Positions 11,334 to 22,309 are shown, counted from the first letter of the stretch. The stretch: 64,000 nucleotides of DNA from Paenibacillus sp. W2I17 (GCF_030815985.1 NZ_JAUSXM010000001.1:4464001-4528000); one strand, 5' to 3'. Notes: generated by a model not told the origin, from the letters alone. Numbers and translations: made by a program.

Positions 11334-11495
11334 CATCCCATGTCAAATACTAAACAAGCATTTGCAAAAATGCTGTGCTTTGCAGCACAGTTTTCATAGA
11401 CACCGCTTTATAACTTCCCCATTTCCAATATTCCCCGGATGAAGGAGTGAAATACCTCATTTTCCCACCAAGTACCTTCTATGTTCTCCACACGC

Positions 11496-11520
11496 AAAAA
11501 AATCCTGTATCAACAGGATT
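11496..11520 (-). terminator. Terminator after spo0F
   Basis: Minus-strand stem AATCCTGT / ACAGGATT followed by seven U residues; it begins within one base of the spo0F stop codon. Confidence 0.9.
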
Positions 11521-11906
11521 CAGCTGCATTTATTGGCGGTACCATTGCGAAGTTGCATATTCACAGCCACTCGCATCTCGTCGATATCAAACGGTTTCGT
11601 AAAGTGCATGAGCGCTCCGAGATCCGTGGCTTCCTTAATCATGTCCAGTTCACCATAAGCGGTCATCATGATCACCTTGATACCCGGATCAATTTCTTTA
11701 ATATGCTTCAGGATTTCCAGACCGTCCATTCCAGGAATCTTCATATCGAGCAATACCAGGTCAGGCTTGTCATTATTCACAATCTCCAGAGCAACCTTGC
11801 CGTTGGGTGCTTGAAACGTGTTATACCCCTCACTGCTGAACACTTCCATTAACAGGATTCGAATACCATTCTGGTCATCAACAATCAAAACTTTTTTATC
11901 TTCCAC
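11520..11906 (-). CDS. spo0F: Sporulation phosphorelay response regulator Spo0F
   Basis: 128-aa single-domain receiver with no output domain. Spo0F takes phosphate from sporulation kinases and passes it to Spo0B and on to Spo0A. All key positions match the B. subtilis protein: Asp10, Asp11, phosphoacceptor Asp54, Thr82 and Lys104. It lies between fbaA and pyrG as in Bacillus. A textbook sigma-H promoter is found at 11983-12009, matching known spo0F control. Confidence 0.95.
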   Translation of the reverse strand: MEDKKVLIVDDQNGIRILLMEVFSSEGYNTFQAPNGKVALEIVNNDKPDLVLLDMKIPGMDGLEILKHIKEIDPGIKVIMMTAYGELDMIKEATDLGALMHFTKPFDIDEMRVAVNMQLRNGTANKCS

Positions 11907-11982
11907 TCTGTAACCTCCTAGAATTAGGAAAGCATGTACATCTTCGAATCTGGATAACTATCCCATAGTCGTCATGATAAGT

Positions 11983-12009
11983 ATTCTACCTCTTCCATTA
12001 AAATCCTGC
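11983..12009 (-). promoter_or_regulatory. Sigma-H promoter of spo0F
   Basis: Minus strand GCAGGATTT, 11-bp spacer, GTAGAATAC. This fits the sigma-H consensus RnAGGAwWW-N11-12-RnnGAAT at every fixed position and is about 75 bp upstream of the spo0F ATG. Confidence 0.7.
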
Positions 12010-12054
12010 TACCTTCACAAAATGACAAAAAGCATTTCCACCTGCTTTTTACGC

Positions 12055-12103
12055 AAAAAAAAAGGATGTTCCGGCATCCGCTATGGTTGCCAGGAACATC
12101 CCC
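12055..12103 (-). terminator. Terminator after pyrG
   Basis: Minus-strand stem GGATGTTCC / GGAACATCC with a 20-nt loop, followed by nine U residues. Confidence 0.9.
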
Positions 12104-12136
12104 AATATCTATTACGTTAAACACTAAAACCACGTA

Positions 12137-13882
<1,746 letters not shown>

Positions 13883-14035
13883 TTAAATACACGTTGTTCT
13901 ACAGCAAAAAATGGTGCAAATATTCCGATAGCCTTCATTCCATTTGGTGTTTTTGATATACAAAAACGGGCCACGAAATGTTGGCCGGGAGCATACGGAA
14001 AAAATCATTTTGCAAAATTATGCCTCTAAAAATAC

Positions 14036-14066
14036 AAAAAAAAGTACTCCCGCAGGACGGGGCACC
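14036..14066 (-). terminator. Terminator after rpoE
   Basis: Minus-strand stem GTGCCCCG / CGGGAGTAC (one bulged A) followed by eight U residues. Confidence 0.85.
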
Positions 14067-14118
14067 TTCTATAAAAAACATAAATATATTGTCGCTCATT
14101 CATAAGCCCATGCAATAG

Positions 14119-14173
14119 TTTACCCGTTACCCCGTCTGCTGTCAAGGCTGACTATTCCGGGGAAACGGGTAAA
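14119..14173. repeat. Long inverted repeat after rpoE, no U-tract
   Basis: Arms of 16 bp (TTTACCCGTTACCCCG at 14119-14134 and its complement at 14158-14173, one mismatch) around a 24-nt loop, 20 bp after the rpoE stop. It is not followed by a U-run, unlike the true terminator further on; it could protect the mRNA 3' end. Confidence 0.7.
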
Positions 14174-14192
14174 TTATAGACGTCAAAAATGA

Positions 14193-14768
14193 CTACCGAT
14201 TATCAGAATCGTCGTCAAATTCATCCTCGTTTTCGGACTCTTCTTCGTCTTCTTCGAGGTCTTCATCTTCCAGATCGTCATCTTCAACCAGCACTTCTTC
14301 TTCGCTGTCTTCTTCGTCAAAGATGTCGTCTTCGTCTTCATCTTCTTCTTCTTCTTCGTCCTTATTCGGGCTGTCGAAGTCTTCATCGCTGCTATAGCTG
14401 TCTTCTTCTTCACCGAAGTCTTCATCTTCCAGATCATCGTCTTCATCGTTGATGATACGCGGACGCTTCGCACCCGTCATGGAATCTTCTGTTCCAGCTA
14501 CCGGATACCAGCGCTTTAAGCCCCACAGACTTGTACCGACGCAAGCAAAACGGCCATCGATATTAATCTCGGTATATAGCTGGGCGATAAACTCGTTGAT
14601 TTCTTCATCAGTCATTCCGCGCTGCTTCGCTACCTCATTCATTAAGTCACGATAGTAATACGGCGTATTAGCCGCTTTCAGCACCATAAAGGCAAGGTCC
14701 ACCAAAGGGATCTCTTTTACCTTTTCTTTATCAATTTTCAAATTGAGCGAGGTACTCACTGCAGACAC
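14193..14768 (-). CDS. rpoE: DNA-directed RNA polymerase delta subunit
   Basis: 191 aa. Delta is a Bacillota-specific RNA polymerase subunit that promotes recycling and sensitivity to initiating NTPs. It has the ordered N-terminal HARE-HTH domain (about 10-90, containing VDLAFMVLKAANTPYYYRD) and an unstructured tail from about residue 105 composed almost only of Asp, Glu and Ser. The tail's low-complexity GAA/GAT codons create long spurious ORFs in other frames. Position upstream of pyrG matches B. subtilis. Confidence 0.95.
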   Translation of the reverse strand: MSAVSTSLNLKIDKEKVKEIPLVDLAFMVLKAANTPYYYRDLMNEVAKQRGMTDEEINEFIAQLYTEINIDGRFACVGTSLWGLKRWYPVAGTEDSMTGAKRPRIINDEDDDLEDEDFGEEEDSYSSDEDFDSPNKDEEEEEDEDEDDIFDEEDSEEEVLVEDDDLEDEDLEEDEEESENEDEFDDDSDNR

Positions 14769-14992
14769 TTCCTCTCACACAAATTCACTTTTTAACCCCT
14801 ACGAACTGGACTGTTACGTATAACATATCCATTAACAAACCTAAGTAAAACCTATTTAGCGTTAAAAAGCAAGTTTTTATGTACGGATGTGACGCAAATG
14901 CGGAGAGCAGCAACAATATGTCCACATATTAAACTTGAAGTGACATCGAACCCACAAGAATATCCTCTTTGTCAAAGAGACAACTCCATAAT

Positions 14993-15018
14993 AAAAAAGA
15001 CGGAGTCCCCTCCGCCTT
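14993..15018 (-). terminator. Terminator after the 45-codon ORF
   Basis: Minus-strand stem AGGCGGAG / CTCCGTCT followed by six U residues, 22 nt after the stop codon of the ORF at 15041-15178. Confidence 0.75.
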
Positions 15019-15040
15019 CTGACTGTATACCCTTGGAGGA

Positions 15041-15178
15041 TTACTCCTCACCAGGTTCCCCGCAAGAGCCCTCTAGCTCTCCATCCATCATATGTCCCTG
15101 CGCCCGTTTTGACACGAAGAGAATGTGTTTTTGTAAAAAAAGGGCAAGTTCCCCATGCGGCGGGATGAGCGCATTCAT
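15041..15178 (-). CDS. Small uncharacterised protein (45 aa)
   Basis: A 45-codon ORF, too short for usual ORF lists, running from ATG (15178) to TAA (15041). A GAGG ribosome site lies 6 nt before the ATG and a good terminator follows. The product begins MNALIPPHGELALFLQKHI and has a basic middle (VSKRAQGHMMDGE) and acidic end (SCGEPGEE). I do not recognise a family. It is divergent from the subtilase gene with only 41 bp between the starts, so the subtilase promoter would overlap it. Confidence 0.5.
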   Translation of the reverse strand: MNALIPPHGELALFLQKHILFVSKRAQGHMMDGELEGSCGEPGEE

Positions 15179-15219
15179 AGAATACCTCAGCATGTTCATC
15201 CCGAAGGGGGCTGCCCATT

Positions 15220-16374
15220 ATGGACTATACTGGTTTATTGCATCAATTGATTGACGGAATGCGACGCCCTGAACCAGAACAGGGAGGGCGATATTTGATC
15301 CGATTTGCCAAACCGCAGCAGTACGAGGCCTGTCTCGTAGAATTGTCCCGAATGCGGAATGAATTCACCGACCTTGGGGCTGTCCGTTCCTCGCGACTGG
15401 CTCGTTCCATTATCGCCCCAGTCCAACGCCCGGAGGACCTATACCGCTATGGGGATGAAATTACGATTGAAGCTGACGTTCCCATCTCCCTCCATGCCAC
15501 CGCACTCCACAGCAAACCAAGCAATGCCCAAGGCATACCCTGGGGAGTGAAGCAGATTCGGGCGCCCAAAGTATGGTCTGTGTCTACCGGACACCGGATT
15601 AAAATCGGTGTGATTGATACAGGTGCTGATTATCATCATCCTGATCTTCGTTATTCCCTGGCACGCGGAATCAATCTGTTAAACCGCAGCCTGCTTCCTC
15701 ATGATGATAACGGACACGGTACCCACATTGCGGGGACCATCGCCGCAGCCAACAGCACCGCAGGCATGATTGGTGTAGCTCCACGCTCCCTGATCTATCC
15801 GGTGAAAGCATTTGACCACAACGGATCGGCTTATGTATCCGACATTGTACTTGGCATCGACTGGTGTGTGCGCAACAAGGTCGATATCATCAATATGAGC
15901 TTTGGCATGAAAACACGCAGCAAGGCGCTTCTTGACGTTGTCAACCGTGCGTACCATGCCGGAATCGTCATTGTTGCTTCGTCAGGAAATGACGGCAAAC
16001 GCCGCAGTATTGATTACCCTGCACGGTATCCCCAGACCATATCTGTTGGGGCAACTGACAAAAACAGACGTATTGCGTCCTTCAGCAATCGTGGCGCATA
16101 TGTGGATGTCTATGCACCCGGTGATAAGATTGTCTCCTCTTGGGTACAAGGCAAACATCACGAGATGAGCGGCACCTCCATGGCGACGTCTCATGTGAGT
16201 GGTGCTATCGCCTTGCTGCTCTCCAAACATCCGGGGTTATCCCCTAGTGAAATCAAGACACTCGTCAAACGTTCTACGATTCCGCTGCGTGCCCGCAAGA
16301 CCACCACCTCAAAAAGCAAGGTGCGCGGTGGTGAAATTGATGCCCTGAAGCTAATGCAGGAGGGCGGGGAGTGA
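15220..16374 (+). CDS. S8 family serine peptidase (subtilase), probably cytoplasmic
   Basis: 384 aa with the complete subtilisin triad: Asp133 (GVIDTGAD), His166 (NGHGTHIAG) and Ser320 (SGTSMAT), plus oxyanion Asn257 (SSGND). The first 120 residues look like an inhibitor-type propeptide, but there is no signal peptide or membrane segment, so the enzyme resembles intracellular or AprX-type subtilases. A GAAGGGGG ribosome site precedes the ATG by 10 nt. It is on the opposite strand to its neighbours and converges on argS. Confidence 0.88.
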   Translation: MDYTGLLHQLIDGMRRPEPEQGGRYLIRFAKPQQYEACLVELSRMRNEFTDLGAVRSSRLARSIIAPVQRPEDLYRYGDEITIEADVPISLHATALHSKPSNAQGIPWGVKQIRAPKVWSVSTGHRIKIGVIDTGADYHHPDLRYSLARGINLLNRSLLPHDDNGHGTHIAGTIAAANSTAGMIGVAPRSLIYPVKAFDHNGSAYVSDIVLGIDWCVRNKVDIINMSFGMKTRSKALLDVVNRAYHAGIVIVASSGNDGKRRSIDYPARYPQTISVGATDKNRRIASFSNRGAYVDVYAPGDKIVSSWVQGKHHEMSGTSMATSHVSGAIALLLSKHPGLSPSEIKTLVKRSTIPLRARKTTTSKSKVRGGEIDALKLMQEGGE

Positions 16375-16560
16375 GCCAGCTCTGTCAGCCGTCAGCAGAA
16401 CTTGATTGAGGCTCGTGGCGAAACGCAGTAGCCCGGCCCAGGCAGTACGAGGGAAGTATTACGTAGCGGCTGAGACTCTAGGTTACGCCCGCTGTGATGT
16501 CAGGGCAGGCTAGTGTGCCTTGGACCAGGCATTTCGTTTTCTTCAGCTAGGGTACACAAC
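16375..16560. other. GC-rich non-coding stretch after the subtilase gene
   Basis: About 185 bp with no ORF or ribosome site on either strand. Two blocks can pair (CCCAGGCA near 16440 with TGCCTTGG near 16517; AGCGG near 16466 with CCGCT near 16490). It could be a structured RNA or a decayed remnant; nothing recognisable. Confidence 0.4.
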
Positions 16561-16615
16561 AAAAAAAGTCTCCATGTACCACGTTGAAGATGCAACGTGG
16601 ACATGGAGACTTTTT
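16561..16615. terminator. Bidirectional terminator between subtilase and argS
   Basis: Nearly perfect palindrome, stem GTCTCCATGTACCACGTTG paired across a 6-nt loop, flanked by A7 on the left and T5 on the right, so it can stop both convergent genes. Confidence 0.92.
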
Positions 16616-16653
16616 GCCTTAGGCAGAGCGGCGGCAGGCCGCGAGCCTGGAAT

Positions 16654-18333
16654 TTACATTTTGTCAGGAGCGGTTACGCCTACCAGACGAAGCGCCGTTG
16701 CGATAACGGTACGTACAGCACCGATCAGTGCCAGACGTGCTTGAGTTTGCTGCGCGTCTTCCGTAATGACACGTTCTGCACGGTAGTAGCTGTGGAATAG
16801 GGATGCCAGCTCGTATACATAACGGATGATACGATGAGGCGCATATCCTGTTGCTGCTGCCGAGATTTCCTCAGGCAGCTCTCCCATTTTGCGGAGAAGG
16901 TCATACTCGTGTTCTGTTGTCAGCTTGGACAGGTCAATCTGTGCCAATGGCAGCAGTTCAATACCTTGTTCTTCGGCCTGACGGTATACGCTGCATACAC
17001 GTGCATGCGCGTATTGTACGTAGAATACCGGATTCTCATTGGATGTCGAAATCGCAAGGTCCATGTCAAAGTCCAGATGGGAGTCCATGCTGCGCATTGT
17101 GAAGAAGTAACGGATCGCATCAATGCCGACTTCATCCATCAGATCTTCCATCGTTACAGCTTTACCTGTACGCTTGGACATCTTCACTTTTTCACCGTTC
17201 TGGAACAAGCTCACCATCTGTGCAATCAAGACCACCAGTTTCTCAGGGTCATTACCCAGTGCTTGCATCGCCGCTTTCATCCGTGGAATATATCCATGGT
17301 GATCGGCACCCCAGATGTTGATCATCGTGTCGTATCCACGAGCATATTTGTCGCGGTGATAAGCAATATCTGGCGTCAGGTAAGTATACGTGCCATCGTT
17401 CTTGATCAATACACGTTCTTTGTCGTCACCGTACTGCATCGTTTTCAACCAAGTTGCTCCATCTTGCTCATAGATCTCATTGCGGTCACGCAATTCATCA
17501 AGTACTCGCAACACTTCTCCGTTGTCGTACAGGGAAGTTTCGCTGAACCAGATGTCAAAGTTAACACGGAAGCGATTCAAGTCACGTTTGATCTTGTCCA
17601 GTTCCTTCTCCAGACCAAAGTCACGGAAATAAGCCGCACGGTCACCCGGATGCATGGACAGCAATTCGTCACCCTTTTCAGCAACAAGCTGCTTGGCGAA
17701 TCCTTTAATATCTTCACCGTGATAACCGTCTTCAGGCATCTCAGCATCCTGACCCAGCTCTTGCAGATAACGAGCTTCAATGGAACGAGCCAGATTAAAC
17801 ACCTGATTACCTGCATCATTAATGTAGTATTCACGGGTTACATCATATCCTGCGTAGTCAAGGATGTTACATAGTGCATCACCTACAGCCGCTCCACGGG
17901 CATGGCCCAGATGCAGGCTGCCTGTCGGGTTGGCACTGACAAACTCCATCTCGACTTTGCGTCCTTCTCCGATGTTAATTCTTCCGTAATCTTTACCCTG
18001 CTCCTGCACAAGCGCAAGTACTGGATAAAGGTAACTCTTGTCCAATTTGAAGTTAATGAATCCTGGGCCCGCAATCTCAGCCTTCTCGATTCCGGCTTCA
18101 GCCAGATTCAGATTGGCAATGATCTCTTCAGCAATCTGACGCGGATTGCGCTTGGCAATCTTGGTCAGCTGCATGGCAGCATTGGTCGCCAAGTCCCCGT
18201 GTGTCTTCTCACGTGGCACTTCCAATGTGATGGCTGGCAATTCGTCCTGCGTAACAATTCCGGCCGTCACAATGGCGTTGCCGATGGCCGTACTTACCCG
18301 TTCGTTAATCGTATCTAGTGGATTACGTGTCAT
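16654..18333 (-). CDS. argS: Arginyl-tRNA synthetase
   Basis: 559 aa class Ia synthetase charging tRNA-Arg. The ATP-binding HIGH motif is HLGH at 141-144, preceded by SANPTGSL, and the KMSKS-like loop reads KMSKRTGK. The C-terminal part holds the DALR anticodon-binding domain and ends in the family-typical short Met-Lys terminus. The ATG overlaps the stop of the preceding DUF1934 gene by 4 bp, so the two are translationally coupled, as with ywiB-argS in B. subtilis. Confidence 0.97.
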   Translation of the reverse strand: MTRNPLDTINERVSTAIGNAIVTAGIVTQDELPAITLEVPREKTHGDLATNAAMQLTKIAKRNPRQIAEEIIANLNLAEAGIEKAEIAGPGFINFKLDKSYLYPVLALVQEQGKDYGRINIGEGRKVEMEFVSANPTGSLHLGHARGAAVGDALCNILDYAGYDVTREYYINDAGNQVFNLARSIEARYLQELGQDAEMPEDGYHGEDIKGFAKQLVAEKGDELLSMHPGDRAAYFRDFGLEKELDKIKRDLNRFRVNFDIWFSETSLYDNGEVLRVLDELRDRNEIYEQDGATWLKTMQYGDDKERVLIKNDGTYTYLTPDIAYHRDKYARGYDTMINIWGADHHGYIPRMKAAMQALGNDPEKLVVLIAQMVSLFQNGEKVKMSKRTGKAVTMEDLMDEVGIDAIRYFFTMRSMDSHLDFDMDLAISTSNENPVFYVQYAHARVCSVYRQAEEQGIELLPLAQIDLSKLTTEHEYDLLRKMGELPEEISAAATGYAPHRIIRYVYELASLFHSYYRAERVITEDAQQTQARLALIGAVRTVIATALRLVGVTAPDKM

Positions 18334-18755
18334 GAAATTGGTTCCTCCTGTATATGCAAACTAATCGCGAAATGTCCGGATTCTTCATCAAAGCGGTAAA
18401 AGTCGTAGCTCCACGCTGCGCGTGCGCTCAATCCCTGAATGGAAAGTTCCAGCTTCTGTGTATGCGTGGACAGGGCAAACGACATGTATGGCGATCGGTA
18501 GAAACCAGGAAGCTTCCGATTCAACTCAAAAGTCTGCTCCGATTCCACCTCACCATGACGTATAATCTTGATGGATTGTCCGCCCAGCTTCAATGTTGTA
18601 CGGGTTGTACCTCCCTCAGGTCCAACCTGCGGTTCTTCATAACGAACATAAAGAACAGACCCTTTTAACACGGCTTCACCCTGCATTTCCTGCAGCACAT
18701 CTTCACCTTCATAACGGCTGTGCAGCCGGATGTGTACCGGTCGCATGTTCGACAT
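18330..18755 (-). CDS. DUF1934 protein (YwiB-like)
   Basis: 141-aa beta-rich protein of the DUF1934/YwiB family, probably an eight-stranded lipocalin-like barrel of unknown role. GGAGG lies 10 nt before the ATG. Length and position directly upstream of argS with a 4-bp overlap are those of YwiB. No signal peptide. Confidence 0.82.
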   Translation of the reverse strand: MSNMRPVHIRLHSRYEGEDVLQEMQGEAVLKGSVLYVRYEEPQVGPEGGTTRTTLKLGGQSIKIIRHGEVESEQTFELNRKLPGFYRSPYMSFALSTHTQKLELSIQGLSARAAWSYDFYRFDEESGHFAISLHIQEEPIS

Positions 18756-18950
18756 GAATGTTAACCTCCATTATATTCGAGGCGACGCAAAATCAGGCAC
18801 GGCTGGTGAGAACAGCCCTTCCCGTATTGTTGTGCCGCTATACGCGCTCATATTCCCGGATAGCTCGCTATCCTACACTCTACTGTATAACTATATCCAG
18901 TTCCCTCGCTCAATTCAAATCCAAATTCAGAGTTTTTTCCTCATCAAGCC

Positions 18951-18984
18951 AAAAAAGAAGAGCCGCACCTGTAAAGTGCAACTC
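18951..18984 (-). terminator. Terminator after the DUF6171-like gene
   Basis: Minus-strand stem GAGTTGCAC / GTGCGGCTC followed by UUCUUUUUU. Confidence 0.75.
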
Positions 18985-19020
18985 CCTTTTGCTTCATTAT
19001 AATAAGATTCGTTCATCCGA

Positions 19021-19290
19021 TCAGGCCCATTGCGATTCATAAGGAAAAGGACATGTCGACTCACTCAGCTTCGCTCGCACCTGTACGAGACAACCACAAT
19101 GCCGACAAGTTGTGCCATATTGCAATCCCGGACAAGCAGAGCAGATGGATAGCCGACGTTCATATTCCTCATCCTGTACCGTCGGACGCGAACGTGAGGC
19201 AATCTCCACAAGTCTGGCCATTTTGGTATCGCTAATCTTCACATCGTACTGATCATTACAGCCCTTGCAAGGTTCCTGCCTTTTCATCAT
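19021..19290 (-). CDS. Small Cys-rich protein, DUF6171-like
   Basis: 89 aa with three cysteine groups: CKGC near the N-terminus, CSAC in the middle and CRHCGC plus a last Cys near the C-terminus. The pattern suggests one or two zinc ribbons. It resembles the uncharacterised DUF6171 family. Its ATG overlaps the TAA of the repaired arabinofuranosidase frame by one base (TAATG), so the two are translationally coupled. A GAGGG ribosome site sits inside the upstream gene. Confidence 0.7.
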   Translation of the reverse strand: MMKRQEPCKGCNDQYDVKISDTKMARLVEIASRSRPTVQDEEYERRLSICSACPGLQYGTTCRHCGCLVQVRAKLSESTCPFPYESQWA

Positions 19291-20772
19291 TAACCCTCAA
19301 CAGCGATGACCCCAACCGATGCTGGAGGAAGAACAAAACGTAAGGTGTTATTCTCCAGTGTGAGTCCTTCCCACGCCACAGGCTGAACATGATTCGGCTG
19401 TTCAAAGGTATTGAATGCACCAAAATCAGTATGGTGCAGAATCTGCCCGGTTACTTATAGCCGCTTGAGCTGCGTCCAGCTGACACACAACTTCCAACTC
19501 ATCGGTATGACTCAGATTACAAGCTGTCACATGAATGACCCCATCCTTGTTGCGGGAGGCTGACAAGCTGAGCTGAGGAATGGTTTCTTCTCCGAAGGTA
19601 TACCCAGGGCTTTCATAATTCAAATCCAGTCGCTGCGCATCCATATGAACCTGATACATATCAAATACATGATACGTAGGGGTCAGGAGCATTTTGTCCC
19701 CTTCCGTGAGCACAAGCGATTGAAGCACATTGACGATCTGCGCAAGATTTGCCATGTGTACCCGTTTATTATGTTGGTTGAAAATATTCAGGTTAACACC
19801 TGCAAGCACAGCGTCCCGCATCGTATTTTGTTGATACAGGAATCCTGGATTGGTTCCCGGCTCAACGTTATACCACGTACCCCATTCATCCACAATAATT
19901 CCGACTCTGCCCTCTGGATCATATTTGTCCATAATCTCGGAGTGCTTCACCAGTAATTCATCCATATGGAGCGTCTTTTTCAAAGTGGTGAACCATTCAG
20001 CCTCACCAAATCCTGTAGCTGCGCCTTTATCATTCCACTCCCCTGTAGGGATAGTGTAATAATGAAGACTAATCCCATCCATAAAGCGAGCAGCCTCCCG
20101 CATCAGGACTTCCATCCATTCATAGTTGCCTTCGTTGGGTCCACAAGCGATTTTATAAATCTCGTTCCCGGAATAGTTACGTACATATGTAGCATACCGG
20201 CGATATTCATCCGCATAATATTCAGGACGCATATTGCCGCCGCATCCCCAGTTCTCATTTCCCACGCCAAAATACTTCATTTTCCAAGGTTCTTCCCTAC
20301 CGTTACTCTTACGCCAGTTCGCCATCGGGGATTCGCCGTCAAACGTGATGTACTCCACCCATTCCTGCATCTCCTGCACTGTACCGCTACCCAGGTTGCC
20401 ACTAATATATGGCTCCGTGCCGAGCAACTCACATAATCTCAAGAATTCATGTGTACCAAAGTGATTGTTCTCTTCCACACCGCCCCAGTGTGTATTAATC
20501 ATACGAGCACGCTCACTCTTCGGACCTACACCATCTTTCCAGTGATATTCATCGGCAAAACAACCGCCTGGCCAGCGAAGTACTGGAATATTAAGCTTCT
20601 GCAAGGCCTTCAATACATCATTTCGAATCCCATCCGTATTCGGAATGGGTGAATCTTCTCCTACCCACAGCCCCTCATAAATACAACGTCCCAAGTGTTC
20701 GGAAAAGTGACCATATATATTGCGATTTATTAATCCTTGATCTGAATCCGCCTTTAAAATAACATCAACCAT
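19290..20772 (-). pseudogene. GH51 alpha-L-arabinofuranosidase, frameshifted near its 3' end
   Basis: GH51 enzymes release arabinose from arabinan and arabinoxylan. Start at 20772 (GGGGG 8 nt upstream). Acid/base Glu173 (GNENWG) and nucleophile Glu296 (VDEWGTW) are both intact. After residue 440 or so the frame breaks: it ends at 19426, while the +1 neighbouring frame continues [15 protein letters not shown] through PPASVGVIAVEG to a TAA at 19290, which is the normal GH51 C-terminus. One extra base near 19449-19455 explains it. The missing part is the C-terminal beta-sandwich end, so activity may be reduced, or it may be a sequencing error. No signal peptide: intracellular. Confidence 0.85.
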
Positions 20773-20852
20773 GATTTCAACCCCCATAAATTGTATTGTT
20801 ATCGCTTACAATAACTCGTTTTGGAGTAGGTTTCAACCGTTTTTATTTCTAC

Positions 20853-20900
20853 ACAAACAAACCTCTTCCTGTGTAAATGATTAGGAAGAGGCTTGTTTGT
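20853..20900. terminator. Terminator after the propeller gene
   Basis: Inverted repeat ACAAACAAACCTCTTCCT with its complement (one mismatch) across a 12-nt loop; flanks are U-rich on either strand, but it is best placed to end the minus-strand gene at 20991. Confidence 0.75.
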
Positions 20901-20990
20901 TATTGAAATTCATGCAGAGACTTACTAAATTGATTTTCATTCATTTCTAATTTGGATTTGCTCCATTGTTATTTCAGAATAACAGGCTAT

Positions 20991-22178
20991 TTAATCCTGC
21001 TCTGAAGGCAACAACATTTTTTGTGTCCAGGTCGTTCCACCATCTGTAGTCTGATAGATCGCAGGAGAGTTATCACTTGTTACTGCGAGCCAACCCATCT
21101 TGGCAGATGGGAACGAGATATGGGAACTGTATCCCGGATCTTTCAGGTCAATATTTTTCCACGTGGAACCTGTATCATAAGAACGTCCAATACCCACTTT
21201 GCCTGCTGCGGGTGAACCTGCAGACAGATAAGCTGTCTGATTACCAATCAACGCCATGTTGCCGGGATGACCACCCGGGTTGGCTGGTCCGTTTCCTTTG
21301 CCCGTACTGTTTGTACCTGGTGCAGGACCTCCCCCTGCTGTGGATTGCGCAAATACTTGGGTCCAGTTCTTGCCTTGATTACCGCTCGCATAGAGGGAGT
21401 AGGATTGTTGGGACATGCCTGCATCACCATACAGAAGGGCCCATACTTGCTGGCCATGTGCATACAGATCCGCTCCGCTCCATGTGTCTGAGACAACTCG
21501 AAGAGAGGTTGTCCAGTTCTTGCCGCCATCACTCGTTTGCTTCAGATGATACCCCGATCCGGGTACAACCACGACGGCATACCCTTGTTTCTCTGTCGCA
21601 AAGGCAGCTGCACGCGTGTTGGCAGGTGTATTCAATTTACTCCAGGTTACCCCGCCATCCTTCGTCTGATATGCACCATTATAGGTGTAACCATAACCTA
21701 CATCTTTATTGCGAAAATCAATTCGCTTGAATTGAATGCCCGGCGTATCGAGCCGCGTCCAGTGCGATCCCCCATCATGGGTACGGATCAGATAGGTTGC
21801 AGGTGAATCCTTCACTCGCGCCAGCGCGTATCCGTTCACATTATTCGGAAAATCAAGCTGTGTGAATTGCCATTGCCCGGTATATATGGACTGCCACGTA
21901 CATCCTGCATTCGAGGTGCCTATCAGGAAGCCCTCACCCCCAGCTCGTCCAGTCGTATCATTAAGAAAATCAATGTCCGTAAATTGCAGGTGTTGCTCTT
22001 CCACACCGCTGCCCTTTTTCAAAGTAGCAGATAGTCCGTGATCTCCCTTTCCACATGCCTGTGAGGATGCGGCGTTAGCACCTGATAGCGTATGTACCGG
22101 ACCCATCCCCCAAGCTAGCGTTAACGATAATGCGATTGCACCAATCCGTTTCCATGTCTTTGTACTCTTGGTTGTCAT
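20991..22178 (-). CDS. Secreted BNR/YCF48-type beta-propeller protein
   Basis: 395 aa from the ATG at 22178, chosen for a perfect AGGAGG 7 nt upstream. A signal peptide is clear: KRIGAIALSLTLAW hydrophobic core and cleavage near ANAA-SSQA. The mature part has at least five repeats ending in the Asp-box pattern (DGGSHWT, DGGVTWS, DGGKNWT, NQGKNWT, DTGSTWK, DGGTTWT), typical of sialidase-like or photosystem-assembly-factor-like propellers. A Gly/Pro/Asn-rich linker lies near residue 290. No catalytic sialidase residues are evident; function unknown. Confidence 0.8.
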   Translation of the reverse strand: MTTKSTKTWKRIGAIALSLTLAWGMGPVHTLSGANAASSQACGKGDHGLSATLKKGSGVEEQHLQFTDIDFLNDTTGRAGGEGFLIGTSNAGCTWQSIYTGQWQFTQLDFPNNVNGYALARVKDSPATYLIRTHDGGSHWTRLDTPGIQFKRIDFRNKDVGYGYTYNGAYQTKDGGVTWSKLNTPANTRAAAFATEKQGYAVVVVPGSGYHLKQTSDGGKNWTTSLRVVSDTWSGADLYAHGQQVWALLYGDAGMSQQSYSLYASGNQGKNWTQVFAQSTAGGGPAPGTNSTGKGNGPANPGGHPGNMALIGNQTAYLSAGSPAAGKVGIGRSYDTGSTWKNIDLKDPGYSSHISFPSAKMGWLAVTSDNSPAIYQTTDGGTTWTQKMLLPSEQD

Positions 22179-22261
22179 CGTAACACCTCCTTTTATGGTT
22201 TTACCCAAATATGATGATTCTAACGTAACAATCTGATTAACCCCGAGGACAATTTCGCAAG

Positions 22262-22309
22262 AAAAAAACCACCTTTACCCATGATTGGATCATGTAGGCA
22301 AGGGTGGTT
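22262..22309 (-). terminator. Orphan minus-strand terminator
   Basis: Minus-strand stem AACCACCCTTGCC / GGTAAAGGTGGTT followed by a run of U. No protein gene on the minus strand ends here; it may end the antisense RNA proposed from the promoter at 22740-22767. Confidence 0.8.

Noticed and set aside
14183..14473. Lysine- and threonine-rich or Leu/Arg-rich ORFs over the end of rpoE
   Set aside because: Frame-shifted or antisense reading of the low-complexity Asp/Glu codons of the delta subunit tail.
14889..15254. Plus-strand ORF of 121 codons before the subtilase
   Set aside because: No ribosome site, unlikely composition, and it is antisense to the better supported 45-codon ORF and terminator.
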